Source of the DNA: Allobosea sp.
GTDB lineage: Bacteria > Pseudomonadota > Alphaproteobacteria > Rhizobiales > Beijerinckiaceae
Direction of reading: 5' to 3'
Length of the DNA stretch: 58,603 nt
NCBI RefSeq assembly: GCF_030694325.1
Contig: NZ_JAUXYO010000201.1
Location: 1-58,603 of the forward strand
The first letter of the stretch is position 1. Every line of letters starts with the position of its first letter. Of the stretch, positions 1-9,747 are shown one piece after another. The translations under genes and the position numbers were made by a program. The notes below the pieces were generated by a model. That model was not told the DNA's origin. It ran no database searches and was given only the letters and a program-made list of their open reading frames with translations.

Positions 1-341
1 GTGCGGCCGGGCGGGGTTTGCGGGTTTCGTCGCTTGCGGCCGTTGCGGGCCGAAGGCGGCGGAGGCGCAGATCGCCATCGCGCGGGTGAGTCAGGCCGCG
101 CGACCCGAGACCCGGATAACCAGAAGGCGATCTGGTCGGCACAAAAGACCTGCGCGCGGGACGGGGCGGCGGCTGTTGGCGCTGCTTCGACACGACATTC
201 GACATCGACATCGGCACGCAGCCGTCGACTGCGACGCCACCACCGTCCCGCGCATCCCCTCGGATCCGCAAAGAGAGATCGAGCGAGCCGGCCCGAAAAC
301 CCCGCGGCGTGAGCCGGCCGGGGCTTTCGGTGCGAAAGGGT
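1..341. other. Left edge, no supportable gene
   Basis: All open frames here are arginine-, alanine- and glycine-rich readings without a recognisable domain, as expected of high-GC non-coding or shadow sequence. The stretch lies downstream of the NYN-domain gene, which is transcribed towards it. A truncated gene end entering from the left cannot be excluded, but nothing in the sequence identifies one. Confidence 0.4.
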
Positions 342-974
342 TCAGCCTTCGGCGGGGTCGTCGCCCTGGCGGATGCCGTAGCGCCGCTCCAGCCCAGGAT
401 TGCCGGGCGTCACCGGCGCGCCCGCGGTGCCGCTGCGGGCACTGCGCTCGGAGGGATCGCGGCCGATCTTCTGCATCAGCTGGGCGAGGTCGATGAACTC
501 GTCGCATTGCCGGCGCAGATCGTCTGCGACCATGGGCGGGCTGGTCGAGACGGTTGAGACCACCGAGACCTTCACGCCCTTGCGCTGCACCGCCTCGACC
601 AGGGGCCGGAAATCGCCATCGCCCGAGAACAGGTAGATCTGGTCGAGATGAACAGCGAGTTCGAGCATCTCGATCGCCAGCTCGATGTCCATATTGCCCT
701 TGATCCGCCGGCGCCCGGTGGCGTCGGTGAACTCCTTGGCCGCCTTGGTGATGACGCGGTAGCCATTGTAATCGAGCCAGTCGACCAGCGGCCGGATCGA
801 GGAATATTCCTCGCTCTCGATCAGCGTGGTGAAATAGAAGGCGCGGATGAGGTTACCGCGGCTCTGGAACTCCCGCAGCAGCCGGCGGTAATCCATGTCG
901 AAGCCGAGCTGCTTGGAGGTCGCGTAGAGATTGGCGCCATCGATGAAGAGCGCGATGCGCGGGTCGGCGGCCAT
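342..974 (-). CDS. NYN (LabA/DUF88-type) domain protein, putative RNase
   Basis: A 210-residue protein with an N-terminal NYN/PIN-fold domain. The N-terminal acidic motif 'ALFIDGANLY' and the later 'LFSGDGDFRPLVEAVQRKG' are the metal-binding acidic clusters of LabA/DUF88 proteins, which are thought to be RNases. The C-terminal 40 residues look disordered. A GTG nine bases upstream would add three residues, but the CGGAG ribosome-binding site is spaced properly (8 nt) for the ATG at 974. In related genomes this gene lies in the rpoZ/rsh neighbourhood, as here. The substrate RNA is unknown. Confidence 0.88.
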   Translation of the reverse strand: MAADPRIALFIDGANLYATSKQLGFDMDYRRLLREFQSRGNLIRAFYFTTLIESEEYSSIRPLVDWLDYNGYRVITKAAKEFTDATGRRRIKGNMDIELAIEMLELAVHLDQIYLFSGDGDFRPLVEAVQRKGVKVSVVSTVSTSPPMVADDLRRQCDEFIDLAQLMQKIGRDPSERSARSGTAGAPVTPGNPGLERRYGIRQGDDPAEG

Positions 975-1115
975 TGAAATCACTCCGTCTGAAATCGCTT
1001 CAAAAATTCAAATGAAAAGCAAACACGGTCGAACCATGTCGGATCGGCAAAAATCGTCGGCGGCCGCTCGCCCCTTGCTGTGACCCCTCGCCGCAGCCGG
1101 CAAAACGGATGCGGC

Positions 1116-1700
1116 TCAGACGCTCAAGCCGCGGCTGCCCGGCTTGATGGCGGGGATGGCTGCGAGCTCCGGTGGCAGCGCATCGGGCGCATAGTCCGGC
1201 ACGGCATACTCCATCAGGCTGACCAGTTCCATGCCGAGTTCGGCCCGGCCGGCCGAGCGGTCGATCAGGCAGGCCGCGCCGACGATCGTGCCGGGCTCGT
1301 CCTTCACCGAGTCGCGGCATTCGCGCAGCGACAGCCCGGTGGTGATGATGTCCTCGATGATGACGCAGCGCGCCCCGGCCGGCAGGGTGAAGCCGCGGCG
1401 CAGTCTGAAGCTGCCGCCCTCGCGCTCGACGAAGACCGCCTTGGCGCGCAGGTGCCGCGCGGTCTCATAGCCCGGCACGATGCCGCCGATCGCGGGCGAG
1501 ACGACATAGTCGATGGTGCCGAAGCGCGCCTCGATCTTGGCCGCCAGCGCCTTGCACAGCCGCTCGGTGCGCACCGGGTCCTGGAAGACGAACATCTTCT
1601 GCAGGAAGACGCCGCTGCGCCGGCCCGACGACAGGATGAAATGCCCCTCGAGCAGCGCACCCGCCTCGCGGAATTCGGCGAGAACCTCGTCGTTGGTCAT
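1116..1700 (-). CDS. pyrE: Orotate phosphoribosyltransferase
   Basis: Transfers phosphoribosyl from PRPP to orotate to give OMP in de novo pyrimidine synthesis (cytosol). The 194-residue protein shows '[16 protein letters not shown]' and the PRPP-binding motif '[13 protein letters not shown]' near residues 110-122, both diagnostic of PyrE. The frame stays open 27 codons upstream, but that extension is arginine-rich and unlike the family; the ATG at 1700 (MTNDEV) matches the usual length. It is followed upstream by a long palindromic intergenic repeat that separates it from era. Confidence 0.95.
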   Translation of the reverse strand: MTNDEVLAEFREAGALLEGHFILSSGRRSGVFLQKMFVFQDPVRTERLCKALAAKIEARFGTIDYVVSPAIGGIVPGYETARHLRAKAVFVEREGGSFRLRRGFTLPAGARCVIIEDIITTGLSLRECRDSVKDEPGTIVGAACLIDRSAGRAELGMELVSLMEYAVPDYAPDALPPELAAIPAIKPGSRGLSV

Positions 1701-1785
1701 GGCATGGGCTCCTGAACAGAACGGTCGGCGGCGTCTTTGCGTCGGATCACGGGCGGGCGCAAGGCGCGAGGAGCCCCTCATTCAC

Positions 1786-1901
1786 AGCCCTCATCCTGAG
1801 GAGCGCCAAAGGCGCGTCTCGAAGGATGCTCCCGGAGGCTCCAGAGGCATCGGGAGCATCCTTCGAGACGCCGCGTGCCGCGGCTCCTCAGGATGAGGGC
1901 T
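1786..1901. repeat. Long nested palindromic intergenic repeat
   Basis: Two nested inverted repeats. Perfect 19-nt outer arms lie at 1786-1804 and 1883-1901 (core CCTCATCCTGAGGAGC), and perfect 21-nt inner arms at 1814-1834 and 1851-1871. The structure would fold into one very long hairpin between pyrE and era. Elements with this outer arm are common in Bradyrhizobium/Bosea-type genomes (from general knowledge, not searched). Likely a REP/MITE-like element. Confidence 0.8.
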
Positions 1902-1916
1902 GAGCAACGTGCCGTC

Positions 1917-2002
1917 ATTCTCGGGCGGAGCGAAGCGCAGACCCGAGAATCTCGTGACGAGAAGACGCCGGGTTCCGAGATGGTCGGGTCAAGCCCGACC
2001 AT
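1917..2002. repeat. Tandem REP-like hairpins
   Basis: Two hairpins: ATTCTCGGG...CCCGAGAAT (1917-1925/1942-1950) and ATGGTCGGG-TCAAG-CCCGACCAT (1980-1988/1994-2002). The second has the same GGGTCAAGCCC apex as the hairpin at 17957-17979, so they belong to one dispersed family. They sit just past the stop codon of era and may also act as mRNA-end structures. Confidence 0.7.
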
Positions 2003-2016
2003 GACGAGCTTCCCAG

Positions 2017-2943
2017 CTAACCCTTCGGGAACTCGAGCCCCATCTCGCGATAGCGGGCCGGGTCGTCGCTCCAGTTCTCGCGCACCTTCACGAACAGGAA
2101 GAGATGCACCGTCGCCTCGGCGGCTTCCGCGATCTCGATGCGCGCCTTCTGGCCGATCGCCTTGATCGTCTGGCCGCCTTCGCCGAGCACGATCTTCCGC
2201 TGGCCCTCTCGCTCGACATAGATCGTCTGCTCGATGCGCACGGACCCGTCGGGCCGCTGCTGCCACTGCTCGGTCTCGACGGTCGAGCGATAGGGCAGCT
2301 CGTCATGCAGCCGCTCGAAGATCTTCTCGCGCGTGATCTCGGCGGCGAGGAAGCGCAGCGGCGCATCCGAGATCTGGTCCTCCGGATAGAGCCAGGGGCC
2401 GAGCGGCAGGCGCGTCTCCAGCCAGGCCAGGATGTCTTTGACGCCGTAGCCGGTCAGCGCCGCGATCATGAAGGTCGTCTCGAAGGCGCCCTGTGCGTTC
2501 ACCTTGGCGGTGATCTCGAGCAGCTTGTCCTTGGCGATGGTGTCGATCTTGTTGAGGATCAGGAACTTCGGCTGCTTCAGCTCGGCGAGCTTCTCGAGCA
2601 GGCGCGTGTTCTCCTCGTTGTCGTGGCGCTCGACATCGATCAGCACGCCGATCAAATCGGCATCGGTGGCGCCGCCCCAGGCGCTCGTCACCATGGCGCG
2701 GTCGAGCCGGCGCTTGGGCTGGAAAATGCCGGGCGTGTCGACGAAGATGATCTGCGCCGCGCCCGACATGGCGATGCCGCGCACCTGGGTGCGCGTCGTC
2801 TGCACCTTGCGCGAGACGATCGAGACCTTGGCTCCGACGAGCTGGTTCAACAGCGTCGACTTACCGGCATTGGGCGCGCCGATCAGCGCGACGAAGCCGG
2901 CCCGCGTCGGTCCGGTGGGGGCGCCGCCCGTCTCGTCAGCCAT
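2017..2943 (-). CDS. era: GTPase Era, 16S rRNA maturation
   Basis: A 308-residue KH-domain GTPase that helps mature the 16S rRNA 3' end and the 30S subunit. Seen: P-loop 'LIGAPNAGKSTLLNQLVG' (about residues 18-35), G3 'VDTPGIF', G4 'NKID', and a C-terminal KH segment with 'VEREGQRKIVLGEGGQTIK'. The ATG at 2943 lies inside the end of rnc (8-bp overlap), so the two are probably translationally coupled in the lepB-rnc-era operon. The open frame extends much further upstream but that part is the shadow of rnc. Confidence 0.97.
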   Translation of the reverse strand: MADETGGAPTGPTRAGFVALIGAPNAGKSTLLNQLVGAKVSIVSRKVQTTRTQVRGIAMSGAAQIIFVDTPGIFQPKRRLDRAMVTSAWGGATDADLIGVLIDVERHDNEENTRLLEKLAELKQPKFLILNKIDTIAKDKLLEITAKVNAQGAFETTFMIAALTGYGVKDILAWLETRLPLGPWLYPEDQISDAPLRFLAAEITREKIFERLHDELPYRSTVETEQWQQRPDGSVRIEQTIYVEREGQRKIVLGEGGQTIKAIGQKARIEIAEAAEATVHLFLFVKVRENWSDDPARYREMGLEFPKG

Positions 2944-3667
2944 GGTCGCTCTCCATCGTTTCGGTCCACAGCCCCTCGCGGCGCAGGAAGGCCTCGGCGG
3001 CGGCCTGCTCGGCCAGCCTTTTGGACGGGCCCTGCGCCTCGGAATCGGCGAGGCCCGTGATGCGCGCCGCGACGCGGAACATCGGGGCATGGTCGGGTCC
3101 GGAGCGGCCGCGCTCGGAATAGGTCGGTGTCGGATAGCCCTGGCCCTGGGCCCATTCCTGCAGCGCCGTCTTGGCGTCGCGCAGCGGCCGCGCCGGCTTG
3201 AGCAGGCGCTCGCCAAAGGCCCGTTCGACCAGAGCACGCGCCGCCTCGTAGCCCCCGTCGATGAAGACGGCGCCGATGATCGCCTCGCAGGCATCGGCCA
3301 GGATCGCCTTGTTCTTGCGGGCACCGCCGAGGATCTCACCCTCGCCCAGCCGCATGAAGGCGCCGAGATTCCAGGCGATCGCGACCTCGGCGCAGGTTTC
3401 CTTGCGCACCAGGTCCGCCAGCCGGCGCGACATGTCGCCCTCGGCGGCGAGCGGATAGCGGGCGAACAGCATGTCGGCGATGCACAGCCCCAGTACCCGG
3501 TCGCCCAAGAACTCCAGCCGCTGGTAGCTCTGCAGCCGCGGGCCCTCCGCGCTCATATGGGTGAGGGCGGTGTTGAGCAGTCCCTGGTCCTGGAAGGCAT
3601 GGCCGAGCGTCGCCTGCAGGCGCGCGGTCTCGGGCGGCTTGCGCCCGTTCTCGCCGGCCTTGCTCAC
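2936..3667 (-). CDS. rnc: Ribonuclease III
   Basis: Double-stranded RNA endonuclease (243 aa). It carries the RNase III signature 'RLEFLGDRVLGL' near residues 51-62 and the second metal-ligand region 'LADACEAIIGAVFIDGG'; the last 70 residues form the dsRNA-binding domain (ends with 'RLAEQAAAEAFLRREG'). It starts with GTG at 3667. It lies between lepB and era with an 8-bp overlap into era, the usual alphaproteobacterial operon order. Confidence 0.97.
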   Translation of the reverse strand: MSKAGENGRKPPETARLQATLGHAFQDQGLLNTALTHMSAEGPRLQSYQRLEFLGDRVLGLCIADMLFARYPLAAEGDMSRRLADLVRKETCAEVAIAWNLGAFMRLGEGEILGGARKNKAILADACEAIIGAVFIDGGYEAARALVERAFGERLLKPARPLRDAKTALQEWAQGQGYPTPTYSERGRSGPDHAPMFRVAARITGLADSEAQGPSKRLAEQAAAEAFLRREGLWTETMESDHG

Positions 3668-3697
3668 GTGCGGATTCCGCTCATCGGCAGATCCAGT

Positions 3698-4465
3698 TCA
3701 CTTGATCGCGCTGAACAGGCGGTTCCAGCGCACCGTCCAGGGCCATTCCCACAGTTTCCAGGCGGAGGCACCGTCCTCGATCGAGAAGAAGACGATCTCG
3801 GCCCGGCCGACGAAATTCTCGAAGGGCACGAAGCCGACGCTGCGGTCGCGCGAATCCAGCGAGTTGTCGCGGTTGTCGCCCATCATGAAGAAGTGACCGG
3901 GCGGCACGACGAAGACGGGCGTGTTGTCGAAGCTGCCCCGGTCGCCCTCGCGCTCGATGATCTGGTGCGAGACGCCGTTGGGCAGGGTCTCGCGATACTG
4001 GATCGCCGGCGCGCTGCGGCCCCAATTATCGGTTGTGACGAAATCGGCGATGCGCTCGCGCTTCACCGGCTGGTTGTTGATGTGCAGGATGCCGTCGATC
4101 ATCTGGATGCGCTCGCCGGGCAGGCCGATGACGCGCTTGATGTAGTCGGTCGAATTGTCGGTCGGCAGCTTGAACACGGCGATGTCGCCGCGCTTGGGCT
4201 CGGCCGCCCAGACCCGGCCGGAGAACAGCGGCGGGCTGAACGGGATCGAGTGCTTGGAATAGCCGTAGGTGTATTTCGAGACGAAGAGGTAATCGCCGAT
4301 CAGCAGCGTCGGGATCAGCGAGCCCGAGGGAATGTTGAAGGGCTGGAACAGCAGCGTCCGGATCACCAGCGCGATCAGCAGCGCCTGCACGACGACCTTG
4401 ATGGTCTCGACGATGCCGCCCTCGTCCTTGGCGGTCTTCTTCTTTGAATCGACGTCGTTGGCCAC
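3698..4465 (-). CDS. lepB: Signal peptidase I
   Basis: Membrane-anchored serine protease that removes signal peptides (255 aa). One N-terminal transmembrane helix (about residues 23-40) precedes the catalytic motif 'NIPSGSLIPTLLIGD' with nucleophile Ser49; the general base is Lys110 in 'YIKRVIGLPGE'; 'FMMGDNRDNSLDSR' is the conserved box near the C-terminus. The usual Met after the catalytic Ser is Leu here. GTG at 4465 is chosen because AGGAG lies 7 nt upstream; the long upstream frame is a shadow. First gene of lepB-rnc-era. Confidence 0.95.
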   Translation of the reverse strand: MANDVDSKKKTAKDEGGIVETIKVVVQALLIALVIRTLLFQPFNIPSGSLIPTLLIGDYLFVSKYTYGYSKHSIPFSPPLFSGRVWAAEPKRGDIAVFKLPTDNSTDYIKRVIGLPGERIQMIDGILHINNQPVKRERIADFVTTDNWGRSAPAIQYRETLPNGVSHQIIEREGDRGSFDNTPVFVVPPGHFFMMGDNRDNSLDSRDRSVGFVPFENFVGRAEIVFFSIEDGASAWKLWEWPWTVRWNRLFSAIK

Positions 4466-4714
4466 GCGGGCGCTCCTGGGACGGGGGTCCAGCGGGCGGT
4501 CTAGCGGAATGTCGCCCGGCAGACAACGCCGCGCGGGAGGGGGGCGGACGGCGCAGCCCGGGCTTACGCGAGGCGGGCCGGGTGATCTAACATGCGACAC
4601 GTCTTTTGACATGGATGTTCCGTCCAGCCGTTCTAGGGAAGACAGTGTCTCGCTGGTTCGGGTGGCCCCGACGCGCGACGCCTGCCGTTCGAGTGACCAG
4701 CCGTTCAGGATTCC

Positions 4715-5752
4715 GTGAAGACCTTCGACCTGCCTCCATTCCTCTCCCGCCCGCAGCCCTTCGACGGGTCGGCGGTCGGGATCGCGCTCGCCTGCTTCAT
4801 CGCGGCCGCGGCGGTGCTCGGCCGTTTCGCGCTGGAGGGCACGCTGCCGCTGGGCTACCCCTTCCTGACCTTCTTCCCTGCCGTGATCATCACGAGCTTT
4901 CTGTGCGGCACGGCGGCCGGCGCGCTCTGCGCGCTGCTGTGCGGACTGGCGGCCTGGTACTGGTTCATCCCGCCCGACGGTTTCTCGCTCGACCGGCAGA
5001 GCGCTTTTGCGCTGGGCTTCTACGTCTTCATCGTCACCGTCGACATCGTGCTGATCCATCTGATGACCCGCGCGATGCGACGGCTGGAGGCCGAGAAGCG
5101 CGTCTCGAACGCGCTGGCCGAGCAGCAGGGAACGATGTTCGAGGAGTTGCAGCACCGTGTCGCCAACAACATGGCCTTCGTCGCCAGCCTGTTGAACATG
5201 TCGCGGCGGCGGCTTGCTGCCGATCCCGCTGCGGCTCCGGCTATCCTTGACGATGCCCGCAACCGCATCGAGACCATGGCCCGGATTCACCGGCGCCTGC
5301 ACGATCCCAACCAGGTCGATCTGCCGATCCGGGCCTATCTGCAGGATCTCTGTGCCGACATCGTCGAGACCAGCGGTTTGCCGGGCGTGGGCTGCGTGGT
5401 GGACGTCCCCGAGATGACCTTCGATATCCGCAGGCTGACGACGATCTCCATGCTCGTCTCGGAGGTCGTGACCAACTCGTTGAAGCACGCCTTTCCCGGC
5501 GGCCGCGCCGGCCGGCTCTCGGTGTCGCTGCGTCGCCTCGACGACGGTCAGGCCGAACTCACCATCGCCGATGACGGCGTCGGGCTGCCGAAGATTCCCG
5601 ACGATGCGGTACCTGGCCATGGCCTGGGCAACCGCATCGTCGAGGCGCTGGCCAAGCAGCTCAAGGGCAGCGTCTCGCGGGAGTCGGGCGCGGGTCTGGT
5701 GACCCGCATCATCTTTCCGCTCGGAGCTACGACGACCGTGAGATTGACCTAG
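4715..5752 (+). CDS. Membrane sensor histidine kinase (DUF4118-HisKA_2)
   Basis: A 345-residue kinase. Residues 20-120 hold four hydrophobic segments of a DUF4118-type sensor region; the phosphoacceptor His147 is in '[11 protein letters not shown]', typical of the HisKA_2 class; the HATPase domain has '[16 protein letters not shown]' and '[10 protein letters not shown]'. The start is GTG. No response regulator is next to it, so its partner is elsewhere. Kinases of this class often feed the general stress response or light/osmotic pathways; that link is inference only. It is inserted between lepB and acpS, which are usually neighbours. Confidence 0.85.
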   Translation: MKTFDLPPFLSRPQPFDGSAVGIALACFIAAAAVLGRFALEGTLPLGYPFLTFFPAVIITSFLCGTAAGALCALLCGLAAWYWFIPPDGFSLDRQSAFALGFYVFIVTVDIVLIHLMTRAMRRLEAEKRVSNALAEQQGTMFEELQHRVANNMAFVASLLNMSRRRLAADPAAAPAILDDARNRIETMARIHRRLHDPNQVDLPIRAYLQDLCADIVETSGLPGVGCVVDVPEMTFDIRRLTTISMLVSEVVTNSLKHAFPGGRAGRLSVSLRRLDDGQAELTIADDGVGLPKIPDDAVPGHGLGNRIVEALAKQLKGSVSRESGAGLVTRIIFPLGATTTVRLT

Positions 5753-5799
5753 AGGCAGCTCGCGCGCACCATCGCCGTCATCTCGGGGGAGACGGCATC

Positions 5800-6525
5800 A
5801 TGAACGGCAGGAAATATGCGGCGGAAGCCATCGGCACCTTCTGGTTGACCTTCGCGGGCTGCGGCAGCGCGGTCCTCGCCGCGGGCTTCCCGCAGGTCGG
5901 CATCGGCCTGCTCGGCGTCTCGCTCGCCTTCGGCCTCACCGTCGTGACCATGGCCTATGCCATCGGCCACATCTCGGGCTGCCATCTCAACCCGGCGGTG
6001 ACGGTCGGCCTGGCGGCGGGCGGGCGCTTCCCGACGAACCAGATCCTGCCCTATGTCGTGGCGCAGGTGGCCGGCGCCGTCGTCGCGGCGGGCGTGCTCT
6101 ACCTCATCGCCAGCGGGGCGGCCGGCTTCGACCTCGCCAAGGGCTTCGCCTCCAACGGCTATGGCGAGCACTCGCCGGGCAAGTACAGCCTCTTCGCCGG
6201 GTTCCTCACCGAAGTCGTGATGACGATGATGTTCCTCTTCATCATCATGGGCGCGACCCATGGCAAGGCGCCGGCCGGCTTCGCGCCGCTGGCGATCGGG
6301 CTCGGCCTGTGCCTGATCCACCTCGTCAGCATCCCGGTCACCAACACCTCCGTGAACCCGGCGCGCAGCACCGGCCCGGCGCTCTTCGTCGGTGGCTGGG
6401 CGATGGGGCAGCTCTGGCTGTTCTGGGTCGCGCCGCTGATCGGCGGGGCGCTCGGCGGCATCCTTTATCGCTGGCTCAGCGAGGAGCCGAGCGGTCAGGT
6501 CGTCGGAACTGTGCCGGCGGAGTAG
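5800..6525 (+). CDS. aqpZ: Aquaporin Z, water channel
   Basis: Six-helix MIP-family channel of 241 residues. Both half-helix motifs are present: 'HLNPAVT' (about residue 65) and 'SVNPARS' (about residue 188). Selectivity-filter positions read Phe (in 'LAFGLTVV'), His (in 'CLIHLVS'), Thr ('VTNTS') and Arg (NPAR), the water-selective AqpZ set rather than the glycerol-facilitator set. Acts in the inner membrane in rapid osmotic water flow. It follows the sensor kinase by 47 bp on the same strand and converges on acpS. Confidence 0.94.
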   Translation: MNGRKYAAEAIGTFWLTFAGCGSAVLAAGFPQVGIGLLGVSLAFGLTVVTMAYAIGHISGCHLNPAVTVGLAAGGRFPTNQILPYVVAQVAGAVVAAGVLYLIASGAAGFDLAKGFASNGYGEHSPGKYSLFAGFLTEVVMTMMFLFIIMGATHGKAPAGFAPLAIGLGLCLIHLVSIPVTNTSVNPARSTGPALFVGGWAMGQLWLFWVAPLIGGALGGILYRWLSEEPSGQVVGTVPAE

Positions 6526-6540
6526 GCCGCGGCGCGGGCC

Positions 6541-6948
6541 TCAGCCGCCCGACAGCGGGCGCGCCTCGATCACCACGAAGGCCTGCGCCATCGGCGGATC
6601 ATCGGTCATCGAGACATGCACGAAGGCCTCGTGCCCGGGCGGCGTCATCGCCTTGAGCCTCGCGGCGGCGCCTCCGGTCAGCCGCAGCGTCGGCCGGCCG
6701 CCGGGCAGGTTGACGACCTCCATGTCGCGCCAGAACACGCCGGCGCGCAGCCCCGTGCCGAGCGCCTTGGAGCAGGCCTCCTTGGCGGCGAAGCGCCGCG
6801 CATAGGAGGCCGCGCGCGTCGCCCGCCGCTCCGACTTGGCGCGCTCGCCCTCGGTGAAGATGCGGTGGGTGAAGCGCTCGCCGAACCGGTCCAGCGATTT
6901 CTGGATGCGGTCGATGTCGCAGAGATCGGAGCCGATGCCGAGGATCAT
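6541..6948 (-). CDS. acpS: Holo-[acyl-carrier-protein] synthase
   Basis: Transfers 4'-phosphopantetheine from CoA to apo-ACP, needed for fatty-acid synthesis. The 135-residue protein begins '[15 protein letters not shown]' (metal-binding Asp8) and has '[16 protein letters not shown]' with the second metal-ligand Glu. It lies 9 bp after pdxJ and is probably cotranscribed with it, the usual pairing in proteobacteria. Confidence 0.96.
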   Translation of the reverse strand: MILGIGSDLCDIDRIQKSLDRFGERFTHRIFTEGERAKSERRATRAASYARRFAAKEACSKALGTGLRAGVFWRDMEVVNLPGGRPTLRLTGGAAARLKAMTPPGHEAFVHVSMTDDPPMAQAFVVIEARPLSGG

Positions 6949-6957
6949 GCGCGAGAC

Positions 6958-7707
6958 TTACGTCGCGGCGCGCCCCTCGTCCATCGCCTGCCGCATCCGC
7001 AGGAGGGCGGCGTCGAGGCCGATGAAGATCGCCTCGCCCATCAGGAAATGGCCGATGTTGAACTCGACGAGCTCCGGCACCGCCGCGAGCTGCCGCGCCG
7101 TCTTGTAGTCGAGCCCGTGCCCGGCATGGACCTCGAGACCGAGCGAGGCGGCGAAGGCCGCGCCCTTCGCGAGGCGCGCGAACTCGGCCTGCGCCTTCTC
7201 CGCATGGCCGTCGGCGACGGCGTGGCACCACGTCCCGGTATGCAGCTCGATCACCGGTGCGCCGAGCTTCGCCGCCATGGCGATCGGCGCCTCGTCCGCC
7301 TCGATGAAGAGCGAGACCCGGCAGCCGGCCGCCTTCAACCGCGCGATGGCGGGTTGCAGCGCCGCCTCCTGGCCGACGATGTCGAGGCCACCCTCGGTGG
7401 TGCGCTCCTCGCGCTTCTCGGGAACGAGGCAGGCGGCATGCGGCTTCAGCCGCTCGGCCAGCGCGATCATCTCCTCGGTTGCGGCCATCTCGAAATTCAG
7501 CGGCTTGGTCAGCTCGGTGGCGAGGCGGGCCATGTCGGCGTCGCGGATATGGCGCCGGTCCTCGCGCAGATGCGCGGTGATGCCGTCCGCGCCCGCCGCG
7601 ACCGCCTGATGCGCGGCCCGCACCGGGTCGGGAAGGGCGCCGCCACGCGCATTGCGCACCGTCGCGACGTGATCGATGTTCACGCCCAGTCGCAGCCGGT
7701 TCGCCAT
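6958..7707 (-). CDS. pdxJ: Pyridoxine 5'-phosphate synthase
   Basis: Condenses 1-deoxy-xylulose 5-phosphate with 3-amino-2-oxopropyl phosphate to pyridoxine 5'-phosphate, the last ring-forming step of vitamin B6 synthesis. The 249-residue TIM barrel begins '[17 protein letters not shown]' and has '[16 protein letters not shown]', 'VSLFIEADE' and the C-terminal '[17 protein letters not shown]', all PdxJ hallmarks. First gene of a pdxJ-acpS unit, divergent from the HerA-like ATPase gene. Confidence 0.96.
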   Translation of the reverse strand: MANRLRLGVNIDHVATVRNARGGALPDPVRAAHQAVAAGADGITAHLREDRRHIRDADMARLATELTKPLNFEMAATEEMIALAERLKPHAACLVPEKREERTTEGGLDIVGQEAALQPAIARLKAAGCRVSLFIEADEAPIAMAAKLGAPVIELHTGTWCHAVADGHAEKAQAEFARLAKGAAFAASLGLEVHAGHGLDYKTARQLAAVPELVEFNIGHFLMGEAIFIGLDAALLRMRQAMDEGRAAT

Positions 7708-7968
7708 GGGTCAACTCTCCTCGGGACCGGGCGTGCATAGACGACAATGCGCCGCTGTCTCAAGACACGCATTGTCACGGCCGACCCCACGAAAAATGAT
7801 GGGTCGCGAGGATTGGCGTCGCGACCTTCGCGCTTCGGTAACCGCGTCCTCAGAGCAGCCGAGCGCCCGGCCTCCAATAAGGCAATCGTAAAGACTCGAC
7901 TCTACCGTGAAACGCGGGGGTTTGAATGTCGTGGGGCGCGTATCGTGCAGCTTGCCGTAAAGTCGGGA

Positions 7969-9645
7969 ATGTTCGAGACCGAGGTGACGCGTGACCGGCG
8001 CGATCACGCGCAGGATGCCGATCGCTCCCTCGGCCGCGTCGTCACCTGCGACGGCTCGCGGGCGACCATCGCCAGCACGGTGGCCGGGATGGCCCGGCTC
8101 GGCCCGGAATCCTGGACCGTCGGGCGGATGATCTCGATCAATCTCGGCCGCACCCGCATCGTCGGCCTGGTCTACGAGATGTCGGCGGTGAACGCCGTCT
8201 GGGACGAGGGCGCCGACAACGCCATCCATGTCCAGGTCGAGTTGCTGGGCGAAGTCACGGAGTCGGCCGATGGCCGCACCAGCTTCCAGAGCGGCATCTC
8301 GACCTATCCGCCGATCGGCGCCGTCGCGCACCGCATCCGCGCCGGAGACCTCGCCCTCGTCCATGATCTCGGCACCCGCAAGGGCGTCGCCATCGGCACG
8401 CTGACACAGGACCCGACGATCCCCGCGACGGTCTGTATCGACGACATGCTGGCGCGGCATTTCGCTCTGGTCGGCACAACCGGCGTCGGCAAATCGAGCG
8501 CCGTCTCGCTGCTGCTGCGGCGCGCGATCGCCGCCCGCCCGCGGTTGCGCGTCCTCATCCTCGACCCGCACAACGAATACGCCGCCGCCTTTCCCGACCG
8601 GGCGCTCGCGATCGACGCCGAGGCGCTCGACCTGCCGTTCTGGATGTTCAAGCTCGAGGAGTTTGCCGAGGTCGTCTTCCGTGGCCGGAGCGCCTTCGAC
8701 GAGGAGGCAGACATCCTGCGCGAGGTCGTGATGGGCGCGCGCGAGCGCTATCGCGCCGGCAACTCCCGCAACACCATGCGCGATCTCAACTCCACCCTGC
8801 TCAAGCGGCCGCTCGACGCCGGCCTCGGCCGACGGGAGGATGGGACCGGCAACGCCAGCGACATGCCGACGCCCTACCGGATCATCGACGCCATCGCGAT
8901 CATCGACGAGTTCATCGGCCTGCACGAGAAGCGCTGGCCGCACGCCTCGCTGCGCTCGCTGAAGGTCCGGCTCGAGACCCTGCACAACGACCCGCGCTAC
9001 CAGTTCATGTTCGCCCGCGCCAACATGATGGAGACCATGGCGCCGGTCGTCGCGCAGATCTTCCGCGTGCCGCATCACGGCCGCCCGATCACGGTCTTCC
9101 AGCTCGGGGGGCTGCCGTCCGAGGTCGTCGATGCGGTCGCCTCCGTGCTGGCACGGCTCTCCTTCGACCTCGCCATGGCGAGCCAGGGCACTTACGAGAT
9201 CCTCCTGCTCTGCGAGGAGGCCCATCGCTACGTGCCCGCCGATCCCTCGCTCGGCTTTCTGCCGACGCGCCAGGCCATCGCCCGCATCGCCAAGGAGGGC
9301 CGCAAATACGGCGCCTATCTCGGCGTGGTGACGCAGCGCCCCGGCGAACTCGACCCCACCATCCTCTCGCAATGCTCGACGATCTTCGCCATGCGGCTGG
9401 CCAACGAGGTCGACCAGCAGATCATCCGCTCCGCCATTTCGGACGCCTCCGCCAGCACGCTGAAATTCCTCTCCTCGGTCGGCAACCGCGAGGCGATCGC
9501 CTTCGGCGAGGGCGTCGCCACGACGATGCGCATGCGCTTCGCCGAGCTCGCCCCGCACGAACTGCCGGCGATGGACCTCGTCACCGGCGCCGATGGCCGG
9601 CGCGAGCCGGGGCTGGACGAGATGGTGCGGCGGATGCGCGGCTGA
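7969..9645 (+). CDS. HerA-like ATPase (DUF87 family)
   Basis: A 558-residue FtsK/HerA-superfamily ATPase. The N-terminal 150 residues look like a HerA barrel; Walker A is 'GTTGVGKSS' (about residues 169-177) followed by 'LILDPHNEYA'; Walker B is 'ILLLCEEAHRY', and an arginine-rich 'VVTQRPGELDPTILSQC' follows. HerA proteins pump or translocate DNA, often with a NurA nuclease; no NurA is adjacent. The start is uncertain: ATG 7969 is favoured, GTG 7945 would add eight residues; the frame is open to 7747 but that part is unlike the family. Confidence 0.85.
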   Translation: MFETEVTRDRRDHAQDADRSLGRVVTCDGSRATIASTVAGMARLGPESWTVGRMISINLGRTRIVGLVYEMSAVNAVWDEGADNAIHVQVELLGEVTESADGRTSFQSGISTYPPIGAVAHRIRAGDLALVHDLGTRKGVAIGTLTQDPTIPATVCIDDMLARHFALVGTTGVGKSSAVSLLLRRAIAARPRLRVLILDPHNEYAAAFPDRALAIDAEALDLPFWMFKLEEFAEVVFRGRSAFDEEADILREVVMGARERYRAGNSRNTMRDLNSTLLKRPLDAGLGRREDGTGNASDMPTPYRIIDAIAIIDEFIGLHEKRWPHASLRSLKVRLETLHNDPRYQFMFARANMMETMAPVVAQIFRVPHHGRPITVFQLGGLPSEVVDAVASVLARLSFDLAMASQGTYEILLLCEEAHRYVPADPSLGFLPTRQAIARIAKEGRKYGAYLGVVTQRPGELDPTILSQCSTIFAMRLANEVDQQIIRSAISDASASTLKFLSSVGNREAIAFGEGVATTMRMRFAELAPHELPAMDLVTGADGRREPGLDEMVRRMRG

Positions 9646-9747
9646 GCCGGCGCGCAGGCGACGCCAATCTTGCATCCGCGCTGCTTTGCCTGTAATGGCA
9701 CGCGCTACCCATTTCCCTGCATCGCGACAGATCAGAAGGAGCCGCCC

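Noticed and set aside
2104..4447. Long plus-strand open frames over era, rnc and lepB
   Set aside because: Low-complexity Arg/Ala/Leu translations antisense to clearly recognised genes.
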